Below are positions 1 to 6,013 of a stretch of 19,131 bases of DNA, one piece after another. Made by a program: the position numbers and the translations under genes. Below the pieces are notes generated by a model that ran no database searches, was not told the origin of the DNA, and worked only from the letters and a program-made list of their open reading frames with translations. The stretch comes from an uncultured bacterium (GTDB taxonomy: Bacteria > Actinomycetota > Actinomycetes > S36-B12). The DNA is taken from positions 1 through 19,131 of the forward strand of contig CAIVQM010000413.1 in assembly GCA_903908025.1 (NCBI GenBank). Reading direction: 5' to 3'. The number at the start of each line of letters is the position of its first letter. Position 1 is the first letter of the stretch.

Positions 1-63
1 ACCCATCCCCACCGGATGCCAGCCCCGCCTGTTGACGATGATTGCCATCGACCACCAGCTCAT
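1..63 (-). CDS. 5' end of an unidentified gene (partial, runs off the window)
   Basis: The first 21 codons of a minus-strand gene start at an ATG ending at base 63, 7 bases after the TAA stop of the upstream gene, and run off the left edge. The visible peptide begins MSWWSMAIIVNRRGWHP. A second in-frame ATG at base 48, preceded by GGTGG, is an equally possible start. Because tail genes are normally followed by lysis genes in phages of this layout, this could be an endolysin (the Arg-x-Gly-Trp stretch is reminiscent of amidase N termini) or another accessory protein. The fragment is too short to decide. Confidence 0.4.
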   Translation of the reverse strand, partial: MSWWSMAIIVNRRGWHPVGMG

Positions 64-70
64 GACCGTC

Positions 71-610
71 TTACCATTTGCCGAGGGGGCAGGTCGCATC
101 CGCGAGCGTCGTCTTCCATCGCACGACGCACAGGCACTCCCGGCACACGCCCACCTGCAGGCGGTCGCAGGAGTGGCACACCGTCAGCCGGGCGTCCCGC
201 ACGTCCTTCGTCGTTCGATCCGAGCTCGGGTTGAGCAGGTCCCAGGGGCGCACCTCGCGGACCGGGGCGGGAGTGCCGTCGGCGACGATGATCGTGCCGT
301 GGTCATCGAGGATGACCAGCCCGTCCCTGTCCGTGGCGCGCACGTGGAATGCGTGCGTCCCGACGCCGAGCAGCACCGGGTCGTCGATGGCCAGGGCGAT
401 GACGATGGTGCCGTCGGCGCGCTCGCCCTCGTGCAGGCCGACGGCGTCGTACAGGTCGATCACCCCACCGTCCTGCCTGGTGATCGTCCCCACCATGTCG
501 AACTCGTACGCGTGATGGTGGTGGGTCGCCGGGTCGTGCTCGTGCGACATCGCGGTCGTCGGGAAGGGGTGATCGATCGGGACGCCGACCTGGGCGTGGA
601 TGACCGTCAT
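71..610 (-). CDS. Phage protein with C-terminal Cys-rich zinc-ribbon-like motif
   Basis: A 179-residue protein whose ATG overlaps the preceding stop codon as ATGA, so translation is probably coupled. The N-terminal part contains a His-rich cluster (H23, H25, H30-H33) followed by beta-rich sequence with many Gly and Asp. The last 35 residues carry cysteines at 145, 148, 156, 159, 161 and 174, spaced C-x2-C-x7-C-x2-C-x-C-x12-C, and end in CPLGKW. From memory, this Cys pattern ending in CP-x-GKW recurs at the C termini of other phage virion-associated proteins and probably binds a metal. The position after the fiber and XkdX-like genes suggests a tail-tip or fiber accessory role, but no specific function is claimed. 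Confidence 0.8.
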   Translation of the reverse strand: MTVIHAQVGVPIDHPFPTTAMSHEHDPATHHHHAYEFDMVGTITRQDGGVIDLYDAVGLHEGERADGTIVIALAIDDPVLLGVGTHAFHVRATDRDGLVILDDHGTIIVADGTPAPVREVRPWDLLNPSSDRTTKDVRDARLTVCHSCDRLQVGVCRECLCVVRWKTTLADATCPLGKW

Positions 611-1203
611 GACAACTTGATCCATTCTCCGTTGACGTTGATGTACTCGGGCTGGTTGATCAGTGCCGGTGCCGACCCGTACTGCACGTCTCTGGAGCAG
701 TGCGGATTGACGGATCCGAGCACCGGGTCGGTGTCCCAGTGCGCCCCCCATCCGGGGTGGCAGGAGCAGTCCGGTCCCGGACCGCACTCGCCGGTGTTCT
801 CGTGGACGCTGTACCGGGTGTCCGGCGTGTATGTCAGGGGCCGGCGCTCCATGTAGTCCGCGGCCGACTGGGGGGCACCCGAAGCCCATCCGGCCGTGAC
901 GGCCCACCGCGACGTGGTGGAGGAGAGGGTGAACCGCTTGTTCGTCGCGTCCCACGTGGCCGTGCCGCCACCCGACACATTCGTCGCCGTGTAGACCGCA
1001 CCAGCGACGGGGTTGGTGATGGCGAACACGCCGTAGAAGACGATGCCCGTGACCGGGGCCGCCGGCGCCCCGCCGAACGTGGTCTGCTTCCAAGCCCCGC
1101 CGACCTTCGCGTACGTCACGGATGCGACCTTCCACACTCCGGCGACCTTCACGAACATCTGCGACGGCTGCTTCCATGCGCCGCCGACCTTCACCCCGCT
1201 CAC
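607..1203 (-). CDS. Putative minor tail protein with three N-terminal KVGGAWK repeats
   Basis: A 198-residue protein starting at a GTG that overlaps the upstream stop as GTGA. The N terminus consists of three 14-residue repeats, residues 4-17, 18-31 and 32-45, each beginning with (V/A)-K-V-(G/A)-G-(A/V)-W-K. The centre (about residues 50-130) is rich in Thr, Val, Ala and Gly, as in beta-structured phage adhesins. The C-terminal third contains four cysteines in a C-x5-C-x-C...C arrangement, followed by the ending NVNGEWIKLS. Short VKVGGxWK repeats are common in tail proteins of phages of Gram-positive hosts. A minor tail or fiber-associated protein is the best guess. No enzymatic motif is visible, and there is only a weak Shine-Dalgarno sequence, so coupling to the upstream gene is likely. 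Confidence 0.75.
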   Translation of the reverse strand: MSGVKVGGAWKQPSQMFVKVAGVWKVASVTYAKVGGAWKQTTFGGAPAAPVTGIVFYGVFAITNPVAGAVYTATNVSGGGTATWDATNKRFTLSSTTSRWAVTAGWASGAPQSAADYMERRPLTYTPDTRYSVHENTGECGPGPDCSCHPGWGAHWDTDPVLGSVNPHCSRDVQYGSAPALINQPEYINVNGEWIKLS

Positions 1204-1211
1204 GGGATGTA
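1088..1211 (-). repeat. Three tandem copies of a degenerate 42-bp repeat
   Basis: Phase marks (TTCC on the plus strand) recur at 1088, 1130 and 1172, a 42-bp period that encodes the 14-residue KVGGAWK-type repeats. The copies are diverged at the DNA level but keep the Lys-Val-Gly-Gly-x-Trp-Lys core. Confidence 0.65.
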
Positions 1212-1508
1212 GGTGATCCAGATGTCACCATCGGCGCCACCGGAGGGTGCCGCGGTGGAGATGGTGATGACGGGTGCGACGTTCACCCACGCCGCGCCCG
1301 TCCACTTCTGCAGCTGGCTGGTGGTCGCGTTGTGGATGACCCAGCCGGTGGTCTTCGCGCCCGATGACAGGGCATCGATCTGGGTCTGCGTCAGCGAGGG
1401 AATGCCGGGGTACGCCTCGACCATCTCGGCGAGCGCCTGGATGTCGGCCGGGACGTTGTTCGAGACCGCGGCTCCCGGGAAGGGGAAGCCCTTCGGCGTG
1501 GTCCCCAT
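1200..1508 (-). CDS. Small tail-associated protein with DGDIWITYIP C terminus
   Basis: A 102-residue protein whose ATG overlaps the stop of the XkdX-like gene as ATGA and whose own stop overlaps the next GTG as GTGA. It begins MGTTPKGFPFP, has a helical segment around residues 20-55 (ADIQALAEMVEAY, then SLTQTQIDAL), and continues with a Trp-containing stretch ending in PSGGADGDIWITYIP. Sequences of the type 'GGADGDIWI' are frequent at the ends of tail or fiber-associated proteins in actinobacteriophages. The tight coupling to the XkdX-like gene and the repeat protein supports a tail-tip or fiber accessory role. No enzymatic domain is seen. Confidence 0.75.
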   Translation of the reverse strand: MGTTPKGFPFPGAAVSNNVPADIQALAEMVEAYPGIPSLTQTQIDALSSGAKTTGWVIHNATTSQLQKWTGAAWVNVAPVITISTAAPSGGADGDIWITYIP

Positions 1509-1630
1509 CAGGTGGTGCCCAGGATCGCATCACGCTGCTCGGCGGTGATCCACCCCTTGGCGACGGCGGCGCTCAGTCCGGCCGCGTTGATCCGCCCGGC
1601 CGCGTACAGGGCGCTCAGTCGATCGAGCAT
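1508..1630 (-). CDS. XkdX-like small phage protein
   Basis: A 40-residue protein with a strong Shine-Dalgarno sequence (GGGAGG, 5 bases before ATG), one base after the preceding stop and overlapping the next gene as ATGA. The sequence matches the pattern of XkdX proteins: an N-terminal helix with LDRLSALYAAG, then AAVAKGWITAEQRDAIL, in which the Val-x-Lys-Gly-Trp-Ile-Thr-x-Glu core is characteristic. XkdX proteins are about 40-50 residues long and are encoded just after the tail fiber and XkdW genes in PBSX-type and many other Gram-positive phages. Their role is not defined. The family call rests on length, motif and position. Confidence 0.85.
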   Translation of the reverse strand: MLDRLSALYAAGRINAAGLSAAVAKGWITAEQRDAILGTT

Positions 1631-1631
1631 G

Positions 1632-1955
1632 TCAGCCTCCCAGTGATTCGAGGATGAGAAGGTCCACGGCGTCGGTCAGGGCCGTCACCTGCGGGGTCAG
1701 GGCGAGCAGGGCGATCGCCTGGGCCTCGGCGAGGATGGAGGGGTCGCCGTCGAAGTCCCGCTCGACGACTGCCTGGATGTCGGAGGCGGCCAGCGATGGC
1801 ACGACGACCCGCTGGTACGTCCACTGCTCGTAGGGCTCGCCCATCTCAGGTATCACGGTCTCGACGGAGACCGTGACGGGGATCTCCCAGCCCGTCTGCC
1901 AGCGGGCCAGCGTCGGCGCGGTCGCCGACGTGGCCTCGATCTCATGTGTGCTCAC
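1632..1955 (-). CDS. XkdW-position protein, translationally coupled to the DGR reverse transcriptase
   Basis: A 107-residue protein starting at a GTG that overlaps the reverse transcriptase stop as GTGA. The start is supported by a strong GGAGG four bases upstream. The N-terminal half is predicted beta-rich (WEIPVTVSVETVIPEMG, then WTYQRVVVPSL). The C-terminal half is helical and rich in Ala, Leu and Asp. It lies between the fiber/DGR block and the XkdX-like gene, which is the place of XkdW in PBSX. That position, rather than clear similarity, is the reason for the label. It could instead be a DGR accessory factor, but it does not look like the all-helical Avd protein, and a tail-related role is preferred. 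Confidence 0.75.
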   Translation of the reverse strand: MSTHEIEATSATAPTLARWQTGWEIPVTVSVETVIPEMGEPYEQWTYQRVVVPSLAASDIQAVVERDFDGDPSILAEAQAIALLALTPQVTALTDAVDLLILESLGG

Positions 1956-2980
1956 ATCGCCTCCAGGTGCTCTAGGTAGGGGGTCAGGACGGTCGAGCGC
2001 AGGGTGCGCATGCAGCCGAACCGGGTCCAGCCGTCGTAGGACGGGACGGCCCGCAGCGCCCGGGTCAGCTGAGCGGGCGAGCGGCGGGAGTTCGGGATGG
2101 ACAGGCGCGCTCCCATGCGCCGCTTCGTCGCTTCGCGCAGCAGGGTCTTGTCGTGCCACATCCGGTAGCCCACGAAGTCGACGCCCCGTGAGGCGACGGG
2201 GAACGCCTGCCAGTTCCCCTTGAGCTCGAGCCCGGCGGCCGCCATCTGCTCGCCGGTGTCGCGCCTGACCTCGTGCAGGAAGTCCCGGTCGGGGTGCAGC
2301 AGGATCAGGTCATCGCAGTACCGGTGGTAGTAGCGGACCTTGTGGTGCTGCTTGATCCGCCAGTCCAGCGGGCCCAGGTACAGGTTGGCGAACCACTGCG
2401 ACAGGTAGTTCCCGATCGGGATGCCGACCCCGGGCGCGGTGATGGAGATGGAGCCGACGATTCCGTCGAGAAGTGCCAGGACGCGGGGATCCTTCACCCG
2501 CTGCGCGAGCAGTGCCTTGAGCGGCTCGTGCGGGATCGTGGGGTAGAACTTGCGCACGTCCATGCGCAGGCACCACGTCGTTCCCGTGGGGTCGCTGCGC
2601 AGCTGGTGCCGCACGATGCTGGCGGCGTCGTGGATGCCGCGGCCGGGGATGGAGGCGTAGGTGTGGCGGATCAGGCTGGCCTGCCAGATCGGGGCGAGCA
2701 CCTGGACGACGGCGTGCTGGACGACCCGGTCCGGCCAGTAGGGAAGCCGGTGGATGATCCGCTCCTTGCCGCGCTCGCGCAGGATCCGCTGCGTGTAGTG
2801 CCCGGTCCGGTAGCGGCCGGCCTCGAGGTCCTCGCGCAGCAGCGCGATCCGCAGGTCCACGCTGGCATCGACGGCCTGGACGCCGCGCTGCCACGTCTTT
2901 CCCTTGCGGGCGTTGGCGTGTGCCGTGCGAAGGTTCCCCTCGTCGATGATGGCTGGCCACAGGTTGCCGTACCGCTTCAT
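1952..2980 (-). CDS. DGR reverse transcriptase
   Basis: A 342-residue RNA-directed DNA polymerase that would make mutagenised cDNA from the adjacent template repeat. The catalytic motifs are in order: RMDVRKFYPTI (residues 139-149) with the first catalytic Asp at 141; GIPIGNYLSQW (186-196), whose GxxxSQ signature is typical of DGR reverse transcriptases and replaces the QG of group II intron enzymes; and YCDD (221-224), the polymerase active site. A basic N-terminal segment (ARKGKTWQRGVQ) precedes the finger region. No maturase or endonuclease domain follows. The ATG at 2980 is chosen because it has an AGGACGAGC ribosome site; the frame stays open upstream to 3139 but would then run into the template repeat. 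It ends by overlapping the next gene as ATGTGA. Confidence 0.96.
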   Translation of the reverse strand: MKRYGNLWPAIIDEGNLRTAHANARKGKTWQRGVQAVDASVDLRIALLREDLEAGRYRTGHYTQRILRERGKERIIHRLPYWPDRVVQHAVVQVLAPIWQASLIRHTYASIPGRGIHDAASIVRHQLRSDPTGTTWCLRMDVRKFYPTIPHEPLKALLAQRVKDPRVLALLDGIVGSISITAPGVGIPIGNYLSQWFANLYLGPLDWRIKQHHKVRYYHRYCDDLILLHPDRDFLHEVRRDTGEQMAAAGLELKGNWQAFPVASRGVDFVGYRMWHDKTLLREATKRRMGARLSIPNSRRSPAQLTRALRAVPSYDGWTRFGCMRTLRSTVLTPYLEHLEAM

Positions 2981-3216
2981 GCTCGTCCTGATTCCTGCGC
3001 TGTTCGTCGCGACTGGATGCCGCCCTACTGGGCGCACAGGGCCTGCGTCGGATGTTCGACCGAGAGGTCCGGCTGACCCTGGCAAACCCTTGTGGTGATC
3101 CAGGATGAGTGAGGGCTGCGCTGATGTTGGCGTTCGCATTCGACGCGGTGTTATTCACATTCAGCGTCACGATGCCGTCATTCGCACCGTTGTTGGCATT
3201 GCCGCTGACGATGACG
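2981..3216 (-). ncRNA. Probable DGR template RNA (TR plus spacer)
   Basis: This interval contains the template repeat and the 124-bp spacer before the reverse transcriptase start. In studied DGRs the reverse transcriptase uses an RNA covering TR and the downstream spacer. The spacer here contains a short perfect hairpin, CGCCC-TACT-GGGCG at 3021-3034. No separate promoter was recognised, so the RNA may come from the tail operon transcript. The exact ends of the RNA cannot be seen; those given are the minimum functional interval. Confidence 0.5.
3105..3216 (-). repeat. DGR template repeat (TR)
   Basis: 112 bp matching the variable repeat at 3312-3423 with a constant offset of 207 and no gaps. 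The coding strand has 31 adenines, and 25 of them differ in the VR; no C, G or T of the TR is changed. Translated in the fiber frame the TR gives an Asn-rich peptide (GNANNGANDG, then LNVNNTASNANANI) in which ten Asn codons are placed at diversifiable sites, as in classical C-type-lectin DGR templates. Homology stops abruptly at 3217/3424 on one side and 3104/3311 on the other. Confidence 0.97.
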
Positions 3217-3270
3217 CACTCCAGGGTCCCGCCGTTGTGCTGGTGGTGCGATGGTGCGGGTACTGCAGTT

Positions 3271-3290
3271 CCCAGCCCCGAGGGGCTGGG
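3271..3290. other. Second hairpin downstream of VR
   Basis: Perfect 9-bp inverted repeat CCCAGCCCC with a 2-base loop (GA on the plus strand), directly abutting the first hairpin. The stem is very GC-rich. It lacks a following T tract on the minus strand, so it is not a textbook intrinsic terminator. It could still slow transcription between the fiber and the TR, or serve as a cruciform for DGR target recognition. Confidence 0.8.
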
Positions 3291-3313
3291 GTTGATTCGC
3301 TACGCGAATCAAC
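3291..3313. other. Hairpin abutting VR, containing the fiber stop codon
   Basis: Perfect 10-bp inverted repeat GTTGATTCGC with the 3-base loop TAC on the plus strand. It overlaps the last two bases of the VR, and the fiber TGA stop (3311-3309) lies within the stem. In BPP-1 a short hairpin or cruciform just downstream of the VR is known to promote DGR target recognition, and this element has the right place and shape to do the same. Confidence 0.85.
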
Positions 3314-5285
3314 GAGCGAGGGCCGCGCCGATGTCGGCGCCCGCACCCGACGCGGTGCTATACACAAACAGCGCCACGACGCCGCCACCCGCACCGTAGC
3401 CGGCAGCGCCGCCGACGAAGACGGCATACCAGCCTGACGTGGCGGCCGCGCTGATGTACCCATCCGTGGAGTAGGTGGTGGAGGAGCCACCCACCTTCGC
3501 TGGGATGAGCGTGCCGGGGACCCACGTCTTGGCGTACGCCCACCCTGCGGCCGTGTTCGGGGCAGTCGCGACCTTGACGTAGTTCGTCGCGGTGCCGTCG
3601 GCGAACTGGTGCGGGTTGTTGCAGGTGTAGAAGTCGATCCCGCTGGCGGTGTTCTGGACGTTATCGCCGTCGACCCACAGCCACTGCGACCCGTACAGGT
3701 CCTCGATGCCGCGGTAGGCGACGCCGTCGGTGTCGCCGGTGGTGACCGCGATGAGCGCGCCGGAGGAGTTGTAGTTCCCGGTGGCGTTGCCCAGCGGGTT
3801 GGATCGTCCGGCGATCTTCTGGTAGTCGGAGCCGCCGTTGTTGCCGCCACCGATCACGGCCTGCGCGTAGAAGGTCCGGTACTCGGTGAGGAACAGCACC
3901 TGCACGGCGTGCCACAGCTGGTAGTCCAGCAGGTTCCACACGTTGTTGATCTCGCTGGACGGGTCCGACAGTCCGGTGTTGCGGTTGCGGGCCTTGGTGC
4001 GGAAGTTGGTCCGCGACACCGTCCCCGCGTAGACGGTCGAGCCGTCGGCCTTGCTCAGCAGCGTTCCGGTGCCGTTGTTGCCGGTGTCCGTCGCCGTTGC
4101 CCGGTAGGCGGCGATGTAGCGGGCCGGCCGCTGGGACGCTCCCTTGGTGAAGGCGGGATGCACGGCGTAGGTGCGACCACCCACGACGATGCTGGTGGCC
4201 GCCGTCGAGGCGACGGCCATGTTCGGGAAGGGGCGCAGCTGGTCGATGTCGCACGCCACCGCCATGATGAGCCGGCCCGCGACCGGGTCGTAGGACTCCG
4301 CGTAGTAGAACCGCGGGATCTCCACCATGATCTGCCCGTCCGTGCCGTCCAGCACCGAGGCGACCGTTCCCGCTGCCGGGGTGATGTTCGTGCTGCCGTC
4401 GTTCAGGCAGTCCCACAGGAAGCCGCCGGAGGTGACGCGATCGCCCTTGGCGTACACCGCTGTCGTCGTCCAGGCGGGGATGCCGGCCCGCAGCGTCGCG
4501 TTGCCGGTCGTCGCCTGCCCGAACACGGGGCGCACCGGATCGTTGACACCCTCGTGGACCCGGACCCAGCCCGTCTGGACCCCGGCCGAGTAGAGGCCGG
4601 CGACCTTCGTGGAGTCGTCGCAGTCGAGGTAGTACTGCACGCCTGAGCCGTCGTTCTTCAGCGCGCATCGACGCATGCGCGACTGCACCTGCGCATCCAC
4701 GGGCACACCGGTGGTCTGCCGCGTGTAGCCCGTGTTCCCCGACAGTGCCCCGGCGTCCTGGCCGAGACCGCCGAGGGCGTGGTAGGCGTCGGGCGTCGCG
4801 GCGTCGCCGTCGTACCAGGCGAACCCCGTGTAGCGGAACTGGCCGACACTGCCGGCGGCCAGGTAGGACTGGACGGCGGAGGGGACCGCCGCGTTGACGG
4901 CGGTCGTCGCAGCCGACGCCGCTGCGGAGACGACCGTGCCGGCTGCCGCGATTGCGGCGGCGACGTCGGCCGCGGCCTGGGCCGTGATCCTGCTGGCCAC
5001 CGCGGCCCCGATGGTGGACCCGGTGTTGCTGACGTCGGTGGCGACCTTGGCCTGCAGTGTCAGGGGCAGGTTCGCCTGGTCGTCCACCGGGGCCACCCAG
5101 TCCAGGCGTGCGCGGATCGAGGGAAACCCGCTCGAGGGCAGCAGTCCCAGCTCCGCCTCGACCGCCTCGACCGCGTCGTTGATGTTCGCGTGCTGCGTGG
5201 CATGCGGCACGGTGATGGAGTCGAGGTTGTCGCTCGCCCCCGGATTGACGAACGCGTCGAGGGCGTCAGGGTAGGACGTGGGCAT
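3309..5285 (-). CDS. Tail fiber / receptor-binding protein, DGR target
   Basis: A 658-residue fiber with a good ribosome site (GAAGGAG, 5 bases before ATG), 20 bases after the tail-protein-I gene. The N terminus (PTSYPDALDAF, then VPHATQHANINDAVEAVE) is typical of phage fibers and should attach to the baseplate. Residues about 90-160 are Ala/Val-rich repeat-like shaft sequence. The C-terminal half resembles C-type-lectin/formylglycine-enzyme-fold tips, with the landmark YRGIEDLYGSQWLWVDG at 524-540 and a GWY segment at 618-620 leading into the variable repeat (622-658). The tip probably binds a host surface receptor, and the adjacent retroelement rewrites its ligand-facing residues. It occupies the XkdV position. 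Confidence 0.95.
   Translation of the reverse strand: MPTSYPDALDAFVNPGASDNLDSITVPHATQHANINDAVEAVEAELGLLPSSGFPSIRARLDWVAPVDDQANLPLTLQAKVATDVSNTGSTIGAAVASRITAQAAADVAAAIAAAGTVVSAAASAATTAVNAAVPSAVQSYLAAGSVGQFRYTGFAWYDGDAATPDAYHALGGLGQDAGALSGNTGYTRQTTGVPVDAQVQSRMRRCALKNDGSGVQYYLDCDDSTKVAGLYSAGVQTGWVRVHEGVNDPVRPVFGQATTGNATLRAGIPAWTTTAVYAKGDRVTSGGFLWDCLNDGSTNITPAAGTVASVLDGTDGQIMVEIPRFYYAESYDPVAGRLIMAVACDIDQLRPFPNMAVASTAATSIVVGGRTYAVHPAFTKGASQRPARYIAAYRATATDTGNNGTGTLLSKADGSTVYAGTVSRTNFRTKARNRNTGLSDPSSEINNVWNLLDYQLWHAVQVLFLTEYRTFYAQAVIGGGNNGGSDYQKIAGRSNPLGNATGNYNSSGALIAVTTGDTDGVAYRGIEDLYGSQWLWVDGDNVQNTASGIDFYTCNNPHQFADGTATNYVKVATAPNTAAGWAYAKTWVPGTLIPAKVGGSSTTYSTDGYISAAATSGWYAVFVGGAAGYGAGGGVVALFVYSTASGAGADIGAALAR
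3312..3423 (-). repeat. DGR variable repeat (VR) in the fiber gene
   Basis: The last 112 bp of coding sequence of the fiber gene, encoding residues 622-658. Compared with the TR it carries 19 A-to-G, 5 A-to-T and 1 A-to-C changes on the coding strand. These alter 18 of 37 amino acids, including all ten TR-encoded asparagines (residues 627, 629, 630, 633, 640, 642, 643, 647, 649 and 651). The constant residues keep the Gly/Ala/Val framework and the final IxAAL expected for the lectin fold. Confidence 0.97.
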
Positions 5286-5305
5286 GGGGGCTCCTTCGGG
5301 AGGTG

Positions 5306-6013
5306 TTAGGAGAAGGACGAGGCGAGATCGCCGTAGCTGCGGTTCGAGGCGCGCATGGCGTCATAGGTGGCATAAGCGGCGCTCAGCTCGGCGTAGGTCA
5401 TGCCCGCGAGGGTCTGCAGTTCGAGAAGGGCGCCGGCGGGCTTCTCCCCCACCGCCGCCAGCAAGGTGACGGACTCGTCGGGCGTCTGGATCGTCTTCGT
5501 GATCACGATGATGGCCCATGGGTCGGTGATGCCGCCGTCGTACCGGCGCACGTCGGCGGAGTAGTCCTCCCCGGCCTCGTCGTAGTCCCAGGACGGGTAG
5601 TCCGGGTCCGGGGGCTTGACCAGGACGACGACGTCCTTCGATCCGATCAGGGTGCGGCGCACCGCCGCGGCGATCGCGGCGACGGAGCCGCGGCGCTGGC
5701 TGGTCACGGCATCGGCGATGACGCCACGCACGTCAGCGTCGGGCAGGACACTGGTGTCGATCCCGACGAGCCATCCCAGCCAGGCGAGGTACGCCCGTGG
5801 CGTCGCAGCCGGATTGATGAGCTCGCAGGTGCCGGTAACTGACGTCGCCGGATCCACCAGGGTGAGGAGCTCGTTCGCCTTCTCCAGGCCCACGCCGGCG
5901 GCCCCGACGTAGCGGCGCAGGGTCCAGTCCGTGGCCTCGTCGGCGGCCTGCATGTAGTCCGGCACCAGCCGCCACACCTGCTCCGCGGCCGGGTGCAGCG
6001 TCGGGGCGGGCAT
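5306..6013 (-). CDS. Tail protein I / XkdU-like baseplate protein
   Basis: A 235-residue protein starting at an ATG directly next to the TAG stop of the baseplate J gene. The N-terminal third has a helical pattern around LHPAAEQVWRLVPDYMQAAD, followed by TPRAYLAWLGWLVGID (residues about 70-86) and an R-R-G-S-V-A-A-I-A-A-A-V-R-R segment. These are typical of the P2 gpI / Mu gp48 / XkdU group that joins the baseplate wedge to the fiber. It lies between baseplate J and the fiber, as in P2, Mu and PBSX. The C-terminal part (residues 140-235) carries a beta segment (WAIIVITKTI) and a helical tail. Confidence 0.85.
   Translation of the reverse strand: MPAPTLHPAAEQVWRLVPDYMQAADEATDWTLRRYVGAAGVGLEKANELLTLVDPATSVTGTCELINPAATPRAYLAWLGWLVGIDTSVLPDADVRGVIADAVTSQRRGSVAAIAAAVRRTLIGSKDVVVLVKPPDPDYPSWDYDEAGEDYSADVRRYDGGITDPWAIIVITKTIQTPDESVTLLAAVGEKPAGALLELQTLAGMTYAELSAAYATYDAMRASNRSYGDLASSFS

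Larger units (their letters stand above)
1952..3423 (-). mobile_element. Diversity-generating retroelement (DGR) cassette
   Basis: In transcription order the cassette contains the variable repeat at the 3' end of the fiber gene, two tandem hairpins, a non-coding template repeat and the reverse transcriptase. The order VR-TR-RT matches known DGRs such as that of Bordetella phage BPP-1, except that no avd gene lies between VR and TR. All 25 TR/VR differences fall at adenines of the coding-strand TR, the hallmark of adenine-directed mutagenic retrohoming. The cassette sits between the fiber gene and the XkdW/XkdX-position genes and leaves the rest of the tail operon intact. Confidence 0.96.

Noticed and set aside
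622..760. Second DGR variable repeat in the downstream 607-1203 gene
   Set aside because: The NVNGEWIKLS end superficially recalls DGR targets, but no stretch matches the TR at 3105-3216.
71..1240. 389-codon minus-strand frame 71-1240 as one gene
   Set aside because: Only its 3' part (from ATG 610) is real. The upstream part overlaps the 607-1203 gene in another frame, and the ATGA junction at 610 marks the true start.
1952..2980. Reverse transcriptase as part of a group II intron or retron
   Set aside because: No maturase or endonuclease domain and no intron structure are seen, the GxxxSQ motif is DGR-like, and a TR/VR pair with adenine-specific differences is present.
2981..3139. Longer reverse transcriptase reading frame starting at 3139
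   Set aside because: The extra 53 residues would be encoded by part of the template repeat and the spacer, have the composition of non-coding sequence, and the internal ATG at 2980 has a good ribosome site.
3271..3313. Tandem hairpins as an ordinary rho-independent terminator
   Set aside because: No T tract follows either stem on the minus strand, and their position against the VR fits a DGR recognition element better.
3105..3437. Plus-strand 110-codon open frame containing two similar halves
   Set aside because: The internal similarity is simply the TR and VR read on the wrong strand; no gene is supported there.
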